Counted from the first letter of the stretch, positions 12,201 through 26,515 are shown. The stretch is DNA of 64,000 nucleotides from Clavelina lepadiformis (GCF_947623445.1 NC_135244.1:15066860-15130859), one strand, 5' to 3'. The notes: a model not told the origin generated them from the letters alone. Made by a program: numbers and translations.

Positions 12201-15200
12201 ACTCACCGTCCCATATCTTTGAAAATAACCTTTCACATCATTCTCAGATGCCTCCATCGAAATGCCACCAATAAAAATCTTATGACCTTTTGTATACTGA
12301 GTTGCTGTTTGCTTCTTTTGTTGTTGAATATGACGGGGTGTACATGGCTTGGGATCAACCTAATACAAGCAAAGAATTAATGCAAACATTGCCAAAAAAG
12401 TGACAAATATACCATAGACCAGGGGTGGCCAAACTGCGGCTCTCGAGCCGCATGCGGCTCTTTGAGCCTTTGATTGCGGCTCTTTAATGAATTTGCGTTG
12501 ATGAATTAGACATGCATTTTCCCGGTCTAGACGAGTTGTTTGATTAGATTATGAAACAATGCGTTCTATCACACGTAGTAACAATGGACTCATTGTTAGT
12601 AATAATCAAATTACACTCCAAAAAGTACGTTATTGTACAGAAGTGTGCTAACTTATACACTGTAGTTACGTAAACTGTCAGATTGAAGCTGTACGTCAGG
12701 GCTGACCTAGTTTTAAGTCTTGGTTACGGTTATAATAATAATTGCAAAAAGAGTTGGTGAAGCCCAGTTGGAGACTCATAGTCATAGTATCACCACGCAA
12801 CACTAATGTTAATCAATAGCTACACTTTTTTGTGAGTGAATAAATTCGTGTTTTTTATTGTGTTTTTGTTGTGGCTCTTTTAAAACTGGAATATGTTATA
12901 TGCGGCTCGAGCATGAAGCAGGTCTGGCCACCCCTGCCATAGACCAACTACTTAATCAAGTTGTTCAATTGTGTTTACATAGTTAAAAGTCAATGCACAA
13001 AATTAAGGCCAAATCCTTTTTGAACATTTGTGCATAATTTATCAAAAAATTTCATATACTGGTTTCAGCATCATACTGTATATCATTTGCAAGCACTGCC
13101 TTCTACCTAAAAATCAAGTCGCAGAAAGTTGGCTTATGCACCAATTATCTGGCGTGTATATTAATATACATAAAATTTACGCTATAACTTATATCATAAA
13201 GATTACATTAGCATAAGAATGCAAATTTTGGTATTAGATTTATTGGTGTATTTATTCGGTGCACAGAAAGCAAACTTTCTCTGTATGTTGCATGGAAAAG
13301 TTGCTTCGAAAACAAATAATATAAACCAGCAATTCCGTGTACATAGCCTCGACTGAAAGTATGGCAGTTTTAAACAGGAAATTGTGCGTGCAAAGACTCA
13401 AATTCTGACATTATGGCATGCTTCGTAGCCTCAATTATTTGTTTATTTATGTATTATAACTTGGCGTGAAGATAAAAAAGTTTGGTGTGCATGTTGATGG
13501 ATCTTTTACATGCAGCTGCCATATTTCCCCTATGGCATATCCTTCATACAACTATACAAGGTATGAAACGCAGCCTGCAGAGCATATTGAAAATATCTGC
13601 TTAATAAACTTAGGGTCGGGTAGCCAGTTTATAAAAAAACATGCTATGCTGCTGATTCAAACCTAAATATAACAAGTTACACTCAATGTACAACAACAAA
13701 ATTTGTACCATCCCATGCAGAATTTTATCTTACATAGCATACTTTTAAACTACACCATTTAGTCTTAACTTTTTTGCAGTAGACTAAGTTTTTCTTTGAA
13801 TGGAACAAGTCTACGCAATTTCCGTCAGTGTACGAAAACAAAATTTTTCTGTTTCATTCCAGTTTTGCTGTTTTTTGATTGGATGATTTTTTAACACAGA
13901 CATCAGATGTTTTCAATACTAAATTTTTGATTAATAAATCCAACCTTTTTCTGCGAAATTTTTCTTCAAGCACCACCTGAAAATTTCAGGTCAAGTTAAA
14001 CAAATTATTTCAGTCATGCAGTGAAGACAATCTCTCTGATACGTTGCATCCGCGAAAACGAGTGGTATGCCAGGAAGTTGCACAGGTCTGTTACTTTAAA
14101 CCGGCTAAACACCATAACGGCATCTAGTCTAAGTTTGATTGGAAATAATTACGAATCGATAGAAGGTGGAAGCTGACTAGTCAAGCATGCTTTCTTTGCC
14201 TATTTTCTTACTGAGAATGAAGATGTATTTTCCATGGAAAAGATCGTCACATGCTTCAATTATTTCTCAATGCACAGGTAATTACAATAGGGAGGTAAAT
14301 GCGCTTGTTAAATGTTTTATTTAATATATTCAATTTACATCAGTATAAATATATTTTTAAACATATCCAAAACCTTGGCTTACTTCTATATAGAAATCGA
14401 GTAATGTAATTTTCTATCGATAACAATGCATTTTACTTTAGTAGGCTTAGATCTTTTTCATAAATGAATTAATGTGCAAGTGTGCGAAAAAAGGACTACA
14501 TAGAGTTTGTTGTTGCTTGTATCTTTCGTGAGATACAGTAGAATCTGCTTAATATGACGACGGATAATATGACCAACCGCTTTATGTGACCATTTTATTG
14601 TGGTCCCGAATTTAGCCATATAAAACTCTGTTTACTATGACCAGTGTTTGGATATTACGACCACTTTTTCAGATTTTTCTATCAATTTTTCATGTCAATT
14701 ATGCAACTTGAAAGTGACAATTGTGCCACTTGTCTTCCCAATTCACCTACTGACGTTTATTTTAATGTTACAGCTTAACGTCAATGAAATAAATGATGAA
14801 TTTGACATATTGTGTCATTTTATGCCTAACTGTATTGATCCTGGTGTGGTTAAACAGTACTGCAGCAGTTTCGGTTATTGTGACCTTTTGGATATTATGA
14901 CCAAAATGGTCTGGTGTCAAGGTGGTCCTAATAAACGGAGTCTACTGTATTACAGTTGGACATAGAAATTGAAACTGGGTACTTTCGTAGACTGGCTACT
15001 CGAACCTATAGTTTATAGGTTAAACAATAAGATTATATTTAGCTTACCGGTTTGCTATCAATAGTGTGTGGTTTGTTGTTCAAGACAGTTGTGACACAAG
15101 ATGGATCAGAATATGTTACAAAACCAAAACCTCTTGAAAAACCAGTTTCTTTATCTTTCATCAAAACGCAATCTTTCACTTCACCGAAGGATTCAAAATA

Positions 15201-15481
15201 TGAACGCAAAGTTTCTTCAGTTGTTTGACGATGCAGTCCTCCAACAAACAATTTTCTGAGTTCAGAAATAGCTATTAGTACTGTACTTTCAAACAAAACA
15301 TATTTCAATTCAGAACAAGTTAACGAAAAATTATAACTTATTGACTGAGCAAGGATATGGCAGCTGCCAAAGATTTTTCAATTCGACCATATCAATCTGT
15401 CGATGGTATTTTATCCAGATGCAGCAATATTTGTTTGAAAAATACAACAAATTACCCAGCTTCGTCTTTATCAGATGCCAT
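9214..15481 (-). CDS. DAZAP1: DAZAP1-type RNA-binding protein (two RRMs, Q/G/N/Y-rich tail)
   Basis: Ten exons: 15456-15481, 15048-15255, 12207-12359, 12047-12101, 11374-11456, 10399-10443, 10088-10274, 9707-9943, 9565-9633, 9214-9368. Phases close and give 405 aa (human about 407). RRM1 (about residues 9-80) shows RNP2 KLFVGG and RNP1 RGFGFVTY; the linker has DPKPCTPR; RRM2 (about 98-170) shows KIFIGG and KGFGFVTF. The tail is a prion-like low-complexity region with GYGNMQ repeats and ends in HPYRR, the DAZAP1 terminus. Start ATG is followed by ASDKDEAG, directly before RRM1. Family role: hnRNP-like splicing and mRNA translation or localisation factor (DAZAP1/Hrb27C). Exon 5 uses a weak donor (AGA|GTTCGG). 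Intron 2 holds a hAT MITE and a pogo-like MITE. AATAAA lies 94 nt past the stop (9115-9120, minus). Musashi or hnRNPA are less likely because of the HPYRR end. Confidence 0.92.
12420..12936. mobile_element. hAT MITE in DAZAP1 intron 2
   Basis: Terminal inverted repeats CAGGGGTGGCCA / TGGCCACCCCTG are flanked by a perfect 8-bp target duplication ccatagac (12412-12419 and 12937-12944). Length 517 bp; no transposase frame. The target has the central TA favoured by Buster-type hATs (family knowledge). Confidence 0.95.
13340..13600. repeat. Dispersed repeat fragment in DAZAP1 intron 2
   Basis: The stretch around 13466-13567 (gtgaagat.aaaaagtt...) resembles 52045-52135 inside the hAT-like element of the SLC26 first intron. 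No termini are seen here, so it is a fragment. Confidence 0.5.
14536..14947. mobile_element. pogo/Tigger-type MITE in DAZAP1 intron 2
   Basis: Starts CAGTAGAATCTGCTTAATATG and ends AAACGGAGTCTACTG, flanked by TA on both sides (14534-14535, 14948-14949). Internal ATGACC/GGTCAT-type words recur. Termini and TA target fit Tc1/mariner-superfamily pogo/Tigger elements. An open frame at 14648-14965 falls inside it and is not a gene. Confidence 0.88.
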
Positions 15482-16720
15482 GATGCTTGGTTCTGTTCAA
15501 AAAATTCTCCCTGTCGTTTTGGTTCAGAAAGTTTAAACGTAACGCTTGATTCCACTATAGACAACTACGGACGTAGAAGTAGAGCACCAGCCAGAGCAAG
15601 CAAAGCCTAAAAGAATCGATTTACAAGAATCAAAATGGCCGTTTACGTTTTTGGCTGTGGAATTGTGTCACGTGATGTTAGCATAGACATCGTAAAAATT
15701 ACACTATTAGGAAATGACTGCTAAATGCCAACTGCCTGCATCAGTTAAATATAAGCAGAAGTGATGTATGTTATCAAAGCACTTTTAATTACTTTCGGCA
15801 TAAAAAATCTACTAACTCACGTCCATTTGTTCTTGCAAAAAACCGTTCTGCTTTTATATTAGCGAAAAGTCTATGTTTGTAAACAGGTAATCTTAATCAA
15901 ATAGAAAGAGCTTGGTAATACAGAACCGGTAATGATATTTTGTTAGATTTCAGTATTTTCCTCCAACTTTCCATATCATTTTGTTTATAACTTAAGTGAT
16001 GAATAAATAATAGTAATGCTTACATTTCTATGTATTTTTAATGCTCCTGAGAAAAGTCAAGTTCGACGGTCCGAAAATGGTGCTAATTTACCATTTTTAG
16101 GTCCAAAATATCCGTTTAGTAATAGGCCTTTACAAATTTCGGGCATTAGCGGGTGATACATCCAGTGGTGGGATTCAGCCGGTTCGTGCGAACCGGTTGT
16201 TAACAAGCGTATGTATAGGACTGTGTTATATCGGCCCCGGGTCAATATGGCATGTTGCAAGTGAGAGAACCGGAAGTTAAAATATTTGAATCCCACCACT
16301 GGATACATCTTTAACTATGACCAATCAAGTGCGTCACCGCCAACGATAGTCCACAACGAACACAAACTGTGATACAAATAATTCGAGTTAAGTCCAGTAT
16401 GTCAACGACGCCATGTAAAATATGCTTTATATATTTTTCTGTGAGTAGATATTAGTGTATTGCACACGAAACGTACCAGTACCACCACAAATAAATCGAA
16501 AATAATTATAGCAAAGAAACTAAATTAACAACTGAATAGTTTTATAACAAGTGTAGCTGGGCAAACAAATACGTTGTAGAAATAACAATTTGACTGCAGA
16601 ATACAAACAATTCCACAATACAATATAGCGTGGCAATGTATTCAGTTTAATTAAAATTGATCAAGCAAAAGAAAAGATTGGTTGGCATTTTTACCATTCG
16701 AATTAGATGGTGTTCGAGCC
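15482..16720. other. Intergenic region DAZAP1 / FIG4
   Basis: DAZAP1 5' flank and FIG4 3' flank; both genes are on the minus strand. Contains the MITE at 16163-16301. A minus-strand ATTAAA (16646-16651) could end FIG4 transcripts. No further gene seen. Confidence 0.5.
16163..16301. mobile_element. Short hAT MITE
   Basis: Termini CAGTGGTGGGATTCA / TGAATCCCACCACTG with a perfect 8-bp duplication gatacatc (16155-16162, 16302-16309). Only 139 bp. Confidence 0.95.
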
Positions 16721-19700
16721 TTACACTTTTTTTAACTTATTGAGGTAATCAACGTAAAACTGTCTATCAACATGGTATCTATGAAAAACCGTATCTTCGT
16801 AGATTTTCAGAGACTGCGGGTTAATTTTGTCCGGAATTGAATAAAGATTTTCGGAATAATGAACTGGTCTGGAAAAAAATAATTAGTAGCAACGCAATTT
16901 GATAATGTAAAAGTTTGAGTTGCTTGAACTTACTCATAATAATCTTCAAATCCAAGATATCGTTCGTACTTATCACGATCTTGAGGAGAGGTCGTGTTCT
17001 CCAAATCGATGCCATACATTACCTTTGTTGAAAAATCCTGTCAATAAAACGGTTAATTTAACTGAAAATATTCAACAACCAGTGCCAGCAAGTCTTGATA
17101 AATGTAAAAACCTTCAATGTTGGAGTGCGCAACCATGGCATGGTGGCATATAGCTTGCTATAATTGACCAAATCATCACTGTTCAAAGAATCGCGTTTTG
17201 AAGGCCATTCGTCTTCCTCTGAATCGCTGGACTCATTAGAACTTCCAGTTGGAGAAGTTGGCGGTTGCTTATGTCTACATTGCAATATCGATTAGGGGTG
17301 CGCATTACGCAGATTGATTAGTTAAAATTGAAAAAATATTTTCCTTAATTCGAAGATAAATGTTGCAATGTCTAACGATATTTCAGTATATTAGCAGCGA
17401 GCTGACTGGATTTAAGTAAATCAGTTGCAATATCGACTTTGTGGTTAGCATAAAAACAATTTACAAAATTCAATATAACGGTGTTTAGATTATTACGGAT
17501 CTAACTTGAGCTCTTGCCAGTTCTCACTTCTGATTGTAAATGGACTGGGATTTGTATAACCAGCTGAAATAGACCTAGAGTGTAGCAAATTGGTAATTTT
17601 TTACACATTGTCATTATAAACAATTCCGGCAAACACCGAGCAAATGGGCAAGTAAATCTAATTCAGAAAAACAACTCAGCTTCATTGTAACATGAAACAA
17701 AAGTACCTTGACAATGTGTTTGTAATACCAAGAGCAAAACAGTCATCAAACACTGTGAGTTTAGACGGGTTGTACAGATCAGCATACCAATCTACACATT
17801 CATCGCAGTGATCTTCACTAAAATCCCTTAAATCATGACAAAGTTTGGCAGCTGGCTCAGAGTAACAATCCTCTATGCTTTCACCTAATCCAAATATGAA
17901 ATACGAATTACACACTCAAATATCTGAGAAAGTTGACAAACAGCATGGAAACTACAACTCATTTCATGTAACTACATAATGCAATGCATTGCAGTTAAAT
18001 GATACAGAAATTTATGTTTGTTAAAAATTAACTGCCTCAGTTCAAATTTATGGAATTATATTGGCAGTACACTTAAATATATTATCAAAAACACACTGCC
18101 TCTTAGACATATTAATCAAAAAATTTAGTTATGCATTACATAATTGTGAAGGAAGAGGCAAGCTCCTTAAAACAGCTGGATTCCACCACTGCGTGTAACT
18201 TAGACATGAGAAAGACTGAAGGACCTGCAGGTCATGGTTATGGAGGTAGTGGTCAGTGGAAATTTCCCAAAGAGGTTCCTGGTTTTTACTGGGACGAAAA
18301 ACTCCCAAAAACAAATTGATGGCTGACTAAATTTGAAAATGTATTAGTAGCAGGTTAAAATTTTTAGTAAACTTCAGAAACTTTTCCAATGTTGGTGCAT
18401 TTATTTACAATTATCATGAAATGTTTTTAAAAACAAACAGAAAAACACATTGCACCTGTTTATCAGCATCAGAAAAAGTGTTCGTGTAGTATCGAGATAA
18501 AGTGGTCACAATGTCACGAGAATGGGAAGCCCATGGTGCTACTGTGCGACGATAGGACTGAATCGTGTGAACCAACTGTGAACCTCCATACTGAAGAGCT
18601 ATAATATCTCCATGCGCTTCATACATCTCCTCAAAAAGTCTACAAGGGACAACAATTCCATCATATTAGTCAACTCAGCACAAGGCTGAGACTCTGATAT
18701 TTCACACCACAACTAGCATTTACCGAAATCAAAGATATTGACAGACATAACTAGTTTACCTGGTAACATCTGTATCAAATTCCAAAGTTGGCTGATCCAA
18801 CACACCGAGAGAAAAGAGCTGATAAGCAAGTGCACATTTACCAGCAACAAACTGAGCTGAATTTGTTCGATCCAAACAATCAACACAGTTTGTACGAAGC
18901 ACACCAGTCTGTATGTGATAACCGCCTAGCCTTGAACCACCAACAGCTTTCCATCTGGTGAAAAAAGTTCTAACTTTTAGTCACAAGAATATCTCAATTT
19001 GAATTTTAAAACGTAGTTATACCTTGCATCTTTGTTAAGTGTTTCAGAAAACAGATCAGGTTTAGACTGGAAAAATCCAGTGTGTTGAAGAGACTGTTCA
19101 CCAAGTGACGCAAGTTTCAACAAAACATTTGATTTGGCTCCTCGAGCCAAGTGGGCCATGTCAAATGCATGATACTGGAAGACAATGCAGAACCAAATAA
19201 CTAAAAACTGAAACTTGTTTACTTTTAGATTTTATTATGTATAATAAATCACATAAAATATGTGCTACATGAATCTGGGTTACATGATAACTGGTAGAAC
19301 TATGATATCTTCATTCACTCATAAAGAAGACAAACACGTTTCACCACAAACGCTTGCAGCATTATTTGTCAGAAAAACACTTCCTGGATTTATATTTTAT
19401 GCAAGTGAAATAACAGGTTACTGTTATTACAAAATTTTTAAACATGCTCATGTTGTTTACTAATATCGAAATTAAAACCCTACAGCCAAAACAGAGAACA
19501 TTTGTGAGTTTTTGAATGTCCTTGACAGACAATGAATTTATTACAGAAAGGGAGGTAGCCCTAATAACTAGCAAAAAAATTAACTCAAATGCAAGTAATT
19601 ACATATTACGTATACAGTATTACAAAATGCACAAAAATATACACCCAGCTATAGTCACAAGCAAGAAATAAAAATCTAACACCTCATGAGGTATTATACC

Positions 19701-22700
19701 AAGAATGATGCAAAACTGGGAAAAGTTGAAAAAGCCCACCTTAATTTGTTGTTCAGTTTTCAGAAACTGGTTGAGGTACTCCACGGCACATTTGTACTCA
19801 TGACCAAGAACTGATTCACGAAATCTTCTTTCACGTTTCTATTCATATTTTACCAAAAACAAGCATTGTAGACTTGATAAAACGTTACCTTAGGTAACAT
19901 ACAAGGATGTAATAAAGAAAAAAACAAGAAGGTGACAACAGTAATGGCACATTCAATATTTATTGCAAGTCCATTGAAACACTTCATAATTAGGTTGTTA
20001 CTGACCCTAACTAAATTTAAAACAACAATTGGTGAGCCAAATCTTTCCATCATTTGACTAAAGTGATGTGCCGTTGCCTGGGCATATGGGTTATCAGTTG
20101 TTACTGTAAAATGAAATCACAAAATTAAAAATGTTAGCAAGAAAAGTTTGAAATCCACAAAATTTGCTGAATAAATGTTTTCTGGTATTATTGTATCATT
20201 GATATAATCTAAATATTAAAAGCATGTAACAAAATATTTATCAAATATACCGTTATTTGTTATTATACTTTACAGGCATAAACTAAATGTTCTTATTTGG
20301 CTTTCAGCTTTTCAATAACGATCATAAATGCAAACATTTTATCCTTTCTTAAAAAATATGTTGAAAATGACTTTAGTTCCTCTTTTATTAACACAATGTA
20401 GTATAATGGTACTATAGATAAACTAAACATGTAGAAATTGGTCAAAGAGGGAAATTGAAGTTAAACTTGACCTACTATTAATCGGTGGCTTTGATGGAAC
20501 CACATTTGCTGATATATCCTGCTGCCAATGTATTGGTACACTGCCTCTATGTTGCACATAGGATGTCAATGGTGTCAGGTGAATGGAGGAGGTAGAAGCA
20601 CAATAAACTATTTGTTCTGTTTCCACTTCATTTGCCACATCACCCTTTCATTGGCAACAGATCGTATTGGTTTAATCATATTTGTTGAGTTAGCCAATGT
20701 ACAATTTTGAAAACACTATAAATTAGTTAGCTGCATATTCAAGTTCATATAAGTCTGTGGAAAATTGCTGAAGTATAATATATACGATTTTTACAACACT
20801 GCTAAGTAAAAGTGCATATCCCATTCGTAAATATGTTTAGAGTAACATGCTGTATTTATGAAATCCTAACATGTTTACAACGGCCATTTTATATAAATAG
20901 TTTTAATCTAAACTTACGTTTATATTGCAACCTCTTTTCATAAACCGAGTCCCGGCATAATTACTTGACCTTCGGCCGATTAATGTTACATAAATTGGCT
21001 GACCATAAATACTTACACCTTCGTAGAGAACATTAAGGAACAAAACCTTTAGCATTACTATTACACATATGACCTATGGTCATATATGATACTGTACCAA
21101 GCAGTAAGTTATATTTTTATTTATTAATGTAATCTATCTTCAATGAAGTAGGTCACTTTCAATTACAGTTTACTTATTTTAGCTATGAAATTACCCACTA
21201 CAACAATATTATTTCTTGTACTAATCACAAAACCTTGTATTTAAAGGATACAGCTTTGGCAAACATGTCCATGTATGATTGGCAAAATCCACGTGGAACT
21301 GACATTGCAAGAGGAGAAGCCTTTTAACAAAGACTTATTCCAAACAAAGCGTTCGCATGGTTGCAATGATTTTCCTTTCCTACATGTTCTAAACAGAAGG
21401 TGTGTTGTAAAAAACTGATACGTTAACACTTTCGTAACTCAGCATTATGGGATGTAAAGACAACTCAAAACTTGACAAGGTCAAGGTACTGCAAACACTA
21501 TAAAAATATTTAGTGGTTTCATACAATGCTTGCATTACTGTTGTTTGGACATGTAGGCTATTTTTATTTGCAATATGTAGGCCTACAATTCTACAAACCA
21601 TCTGTAAAATTCATTACATTTTGTCTGACACCAAATTTTACTCAAATCATAAACCACATCTCTCAAAGTTAAAAAAGCTGTCATACCTTGCTTTGAGATG
21701 GCACGGCTTCTGTTTGTCATTTAAATTCTTTTTGATCATTATTAGATTGTGCTGCAAAGTATTTGTCAAATCATAACTGTAGCTGAAGTAGAAATTGCTA
21801 GAAAGATCCACAGTTTGAAATATCTTCAAGTACCTGAAAATTTAAAGAAATATTTTTTAAAAATTAAAAACTAAATTATAATATTGAATTTTTTAAACAT
21901 AATCCATTTAATTCTTTCAATAGAACTTGACATTTGCCTTAAACAAAGCATTTAACATCGTAGATGCACAATGTGCAACGCAAATATGCATCCATAGAAA
22001 TCCCAAGCTCATGCAGAATCCGTACAAAATTAACGAAGTGAAATAATAAGTGAATGTAAGGTCTTTGATTGCAAAATTATCCTTTTACCAACTATCACAC
22101 AATTTAATTTTCATCTTTTCACAAAAATCATAAATTCAGTTACTAACTCTTTTGGTGGTAAGGTGGGTATAGCTTGCCCTGCACAAATTTTGTCACCGAG
22201 GTCATAGTTTTTGATTGCCCAAATGAAAGTTAGTAAATATGCCTGAAAATGACTGCTAAAGAGCATGGAACAAGACAATTAGCAAGTATCAAAAGTAAGA
22301 GCATGTTGGGAAACATATATTTGGTTTGGTAGTGGCTGCAATGTCAGTACTTACTTATATTTTGTTTTCAATGTAAATAAATTGAAAATAATCGACGAAC
22401 GAATAATCGCTTGCATAAAATAAGATTGCTTGGTATATATCATGGTATGTGAATTTAATGATAGGTTCATTGAAGTAGCAGCATCAAATAGTGATCAAAA
22501 TACTATAGACTGGGAGTTGAAAGGTAGCGGATTTGGTTCAAAATTGTGTTGTGTGTAGTGACAAATAGTGAATATAAAGCGAATACAAGTTCTGTGTATA
22601 ACTGCGAAACATGTGCAAGGCTAACTGGGCTACATCCTGATGAAAGCTTCAAAAAGTATCACATCAAAAAACAATATAACTGATTACTCTGATTAGCCTA

Positions 22701-24736
22701 TTTTATTTGCAAAACGTTTTTGCGTGTACTTCACTTTAGTTGGTAGTGATAGTTACATGACAATGATATTTTGTTTGAAACATTATGAATTTCTATTGTA
22801 ATAGGGTCCTCATAGTCATGAAATAAAATTATTAACAAAAATACTGTTTTTGACCAGAAATATGAAGTTAAATTACTTCATTTACAAAAAAAGGATCAAA
22901 TTAAATAGTAATGAATAAATAAATAAAGGTAAAGGCACAAACAGCATAAATACATATTAAACTGAACTGTTATTTTAGTACAACCAGCGACAGCAACTAG
23001 GGGAAAAAATATCAAACCGTAAAGGGTTAATGTGAGCAAAGAATACAAAGATTTACCGAGGTTCATCAGGATCATTTTTAGCACTATCACTATTTGGGAT
23101 GTAAACCATAGCTGTGTCTTCAATTTTGTAAATGCTGTGTCCACTAATTTCAGCCACTTTGGACTGCTTTGTGATAAGGATCATGTAGTAACCTTCCACA
23201 AACCGAACAAACCCTGAATAAAAAAAAAGTCTAGCAATTATATTATAACGGGTATTTTTGTAGTCAAATTCAAACTTTTTTTAAGTGAGAGGCAAGTCCA
23301 AAAACAAGTCGGCCATAAATCATAGAAAAGTTGTGAGTAACTATACTGGTGAAAATATTTGTACTAATATGTAGTGGATGTAGAGGCAGTCAAGTAAATA
23401 GTAATAGTTATAGCGTATCTAAATTTATAAGAGGAACATTTTGTGTTAATTAAGCCTAAACTAGCTTACCGTTTGGCATTGGTGTATTTTACTGCTTAAT
23501 GTAGGTGCTAACCTACAATACGGTTCAGTCTTAGCTATAGCGTCTAAGCTAGTCTTGTATCGATAACTGCGGTAAAAAGAAAAAAGCTTAAATACCCGTT
23601 CATGTATTGTCAATTGTGACATTTCTATTCTGAAAATAAATATTACCTATAAATACTCACTAAACTATGAAGACGTATTCGAAAAAAAGTGCGTTAGCTA
23701 GCTTACCCCAATACCCCAGTCAAGCATATTGTTTTTACATTGTGACATCGTAATGACTGCCCTCTCCATCATAATATATTTACAGATAACTACTCTTTGA
23801 TTTAAGGTCAACTTGTTTCTGGACTTGCCCCTCACTTTAATAATAAAACAATCAGTATGTCTTGCACAGCATGTTTTTCAAATGAAAGTAATTTGTTACT
23901 TTAGAAACAACTAGATGTTTTAACAGGTTTGTGCTTGTTTTCTGAAACATTCCCATTCATACGATGATCATATAAAATAAATGAATCAATATCTAAAAAA
24001 CAAACCAACAATTCCATGAGCTTTATTTTTTTCTGAAAACCCTCTTTTTTTCCCAGTACTGCTAGTGTTTCCCAAATGAAGCTTCTCTAAAGTCATGGAC
24101 ATTTGTACAGCAGTATAGTCGATCTGAGAATAGAAGCTTTTTCTCAAATTTGCAAACGATACATAAATATCAGGGTTTCGAGAAAAATATCAATTACCCC
24201 ATCTTCTATGATTACCAATTCCCAAGGATCTGTTCGATCAATTTTCAAGATCCGGAAAGTTGTCTCAGAAATGTTCGATCCAACAATGTAGTATCTCTAG
24301 GATTAAAGTTTTAACACATCAAATGAGCAGTATTCAACTACATTCATAAACAGTTAAAAAGGGTGTATTATAAAAGGATGTAATTTTTGCTCAACTATTT
24401 AAAACTGTTCGTAAGCAAACAAAAATTCAAATTGTAAAAACTACAATAACTAAAATTTTCAATTGTATATTGCTATAAAACATACATTATGTATAACTAT
24501 TTATTACAAGCGTTAAGACATAATTTTGTTGTGGTACAAAGTAACTTGTTATACCCAGAATCTGGTAACAGCTTATAAATAAAAACTGGCATACTTACTG
24601 AATGTGCTTCATACACCTTGAGTTTTTGAATCCATTTAATTTTAAAGCAATTGAAATGAACAAAGTCTAAGCTATTATTATCCATTTCAAAACTATACGA
24701 TTGACTGGCTACTGGCAGAACGGCATCAGATGGCAT
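16721..24736 (-). CDS. FIG4: FIG4 polyphosphoinositide 5-phosphatase (Sac domain)
   Basis: Nineteen exons: 24599-24736, 24198-24296, 24006-24123, 23057-23213, 21687-21833, 21252-21388, 20918-21018, 20476-20644, 20006-20103, 19740-19838, 19023-19174, 18760-18954, 18456-18639, 18140-18326, 17707-17884, 17497-17574, 17112-17274, 16934-17037, 16721-16868. The frame closes at 883 aa (human 907). Diagnostic stretches: [59 protein letters not shown], the catalytic CX5R motif in [22 protein letters not shown] and [15 protein letters not shown]. The C-terminal part has an acidic SSDSEEDE linker. Known role: removes the 5-phosphate of PI(3,5)P2 and scaffolds PIKfyve with VAC14 on endolysosomes. The start at MPSDAV resembles the human MPTAA start; an in-frame ATG 18 nt upstream is possible. 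The segment before the FVWN motif is shorter than in human. Confidence 0.94.
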
Positions 24737-26130
24737 AAAGGATATTAAGTTCACATCCTAGATATTTTCGCAAAACTTTCTGGATTCAAGTTAATCAGCA
24801 ATTTAGTAGCTATTTAATAACAACTAAACAGATTAACTTGTCATCCAAAACTAGGCTATAGCTTTTGGACTCAAAACAAATTAGCCTACTGTAGAGCTTT
24901 TTGTGGTCTTCTTTGCACAGTGCAATGCTAATGAACGAAATTATTGCAATAAACGTAATTAACATTTGTTTGGAGTCCCAAGCCAAGACTCAGCAGTGGC
25001 AAAATGGAGACGTACTTATCTTAGCTTTTTAGGTGGAAAAAGCCTTACCGGCATTTCTAGCATCGGTTTACCCATGTTGCGTTTTCCAAATAAAACACAT
25101 AAGCTATTCAAAAGGTTATGTGTTTTTGTATTAACTTTGGTTATAAAGATGCAGTCAAAATAAGTAAAAATGTTTTAAACAGGGAGTTCCCCTATAATAT
25201 TTTATACTTTTGTGACAATTTAGTGTTTGCACGATTTCACGTGTTATGCTCTAACACAAACCTCATTTATTACCTTTCTTCGGGTACTTTTTGCGCTTTT
25301 CATTCACTGACATACTTTATTCATTATAGTATACAGTGTACAGTATGTAACTACTGTATATTGTAGGCTACGTCTCATGCGTAAGTAACAAAGACAAGAT
25401 CCCTTGTTTAGAGGTATAAATTTCTTCCACTTTTACTGCAATAACCTTTACCAGGAGAGTAGAACCTTACAAACTAATAGTATAATACAAGCAACACGAC
25501 GAGCGGTACAGCTAGGACAACGTACGAGTGGACCCGGAGACGCGGGCCAAAAGATTTCACTTTGCTGGCCGTAGCTTGCCGAGGCCGGGTGTAATGTATG
25601 CGAGTTTATTTACGAAAACAAAAGGCATCATAATTAATTATTTTAGTTAAATTAATTATTTGGTATAGGTTTCATGATTGAGAAAACGACTCTCCTCTTT
25701 TCACAATATTTTTATTGCCTGTAACTTTTGATCCAGTGACCATCGAGTACAGATTTATGACTCAAATAATGTGGAATGTTTACCTTTTTATCTATATTAG
25801 AAGTACTTGTAAGCATAGCGTTATCATAAATAATGTTATTAATTTATTAAAAAAAAATTTGGGTTAAATGCATATTGTATAAGCTCAATGTTGGCAGTAC
25901 AATAGTAATTTTTATCAAATAATATTAACTTGTAGACAATAAATACACTATTTGTTTAAAAAATTTTGTGTCGGCTACTAGCTTATCATATTGCAGGCAA
26001 TGTGCTGATTAATGTTTTTTGGTGTTATTCTTCTATCTTCTATGGCAAACTACACGTGGTGAAAAGGATGGTTTGCTGGTTTCATGTGTTGATTTGTCAT
26101 GAAGGCATTTGAATCTTAGGCTACTTACTA
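24737..26130. other. FIG4 upstream region
   Basis: No gene recognised. FIG4 promoter should lie in its first few hundred bases. A GC-richer patch at about 25500-25600 stands out from the AT-rich surroundings. Open frames at 24966-25366 show no domain, signal peptide or splice support. Confidence 0.4.
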
Positions 26131-26300
26131 AGTCGGCTCGGTAGCCTAGTGATTAAGACGCAGCAAAGCGGTCCTTTTTTCCGGGTTCGAAACCCACTGG
26201 TGCTATTGTCGCAGGCGTAATGGTCTTGAGGAAGGTCATTAATGATCATTACCGACACTTGCATCTGTTCAATGGTCCTTTTAGAGTCTAAAATTAGTAT
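26131..26300 (+). mobile_element. tRNA-derived SINE candidate
   Basis: Head contains an A-box-like GGTAGCCTAGTGATTAAGAC and, 30 bases on, a perfect B-box core GGGTTCGAAACCC, the spacing of a pol III internal promoter. A full tRNA cloverleaf does not fold by eye, and the sequence continues into unrelated DNA, so a SINE is likelier than a tRNA gene. The 3' end is not defined. Confidence 0.6.
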
Positions 26301-26515
26301 TAAGTCATTTGATATTGCGTTAATACCTACTTAAAATTTAACCAACATGTAGGCTACTTAATAACTAATTTACCAGATGTTTCGAAGTAGCCTACTTTTT
26401 GTGTGAACTTGTGTCAAAAACATTTCATTCCTCCCAAAACATTTAATCCTAAACCCCAACATCAATTTAATCAATCGATCATGCAGATAGCTGTAGAATA
26501 ACTTAGTTGCTAATA

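Noticed and set aside
14648..14965. 105-codon open frame
   Set aside because: Lies almost wholly inside the pogo/Tigger-type MITE and translates terminal-repeat words; no domain.
26140..26215. Functional tRNA gene
   Set aside because: B box is perfect but the acceptor and anticodon stems do not pair by eye; treated as a SINE head.
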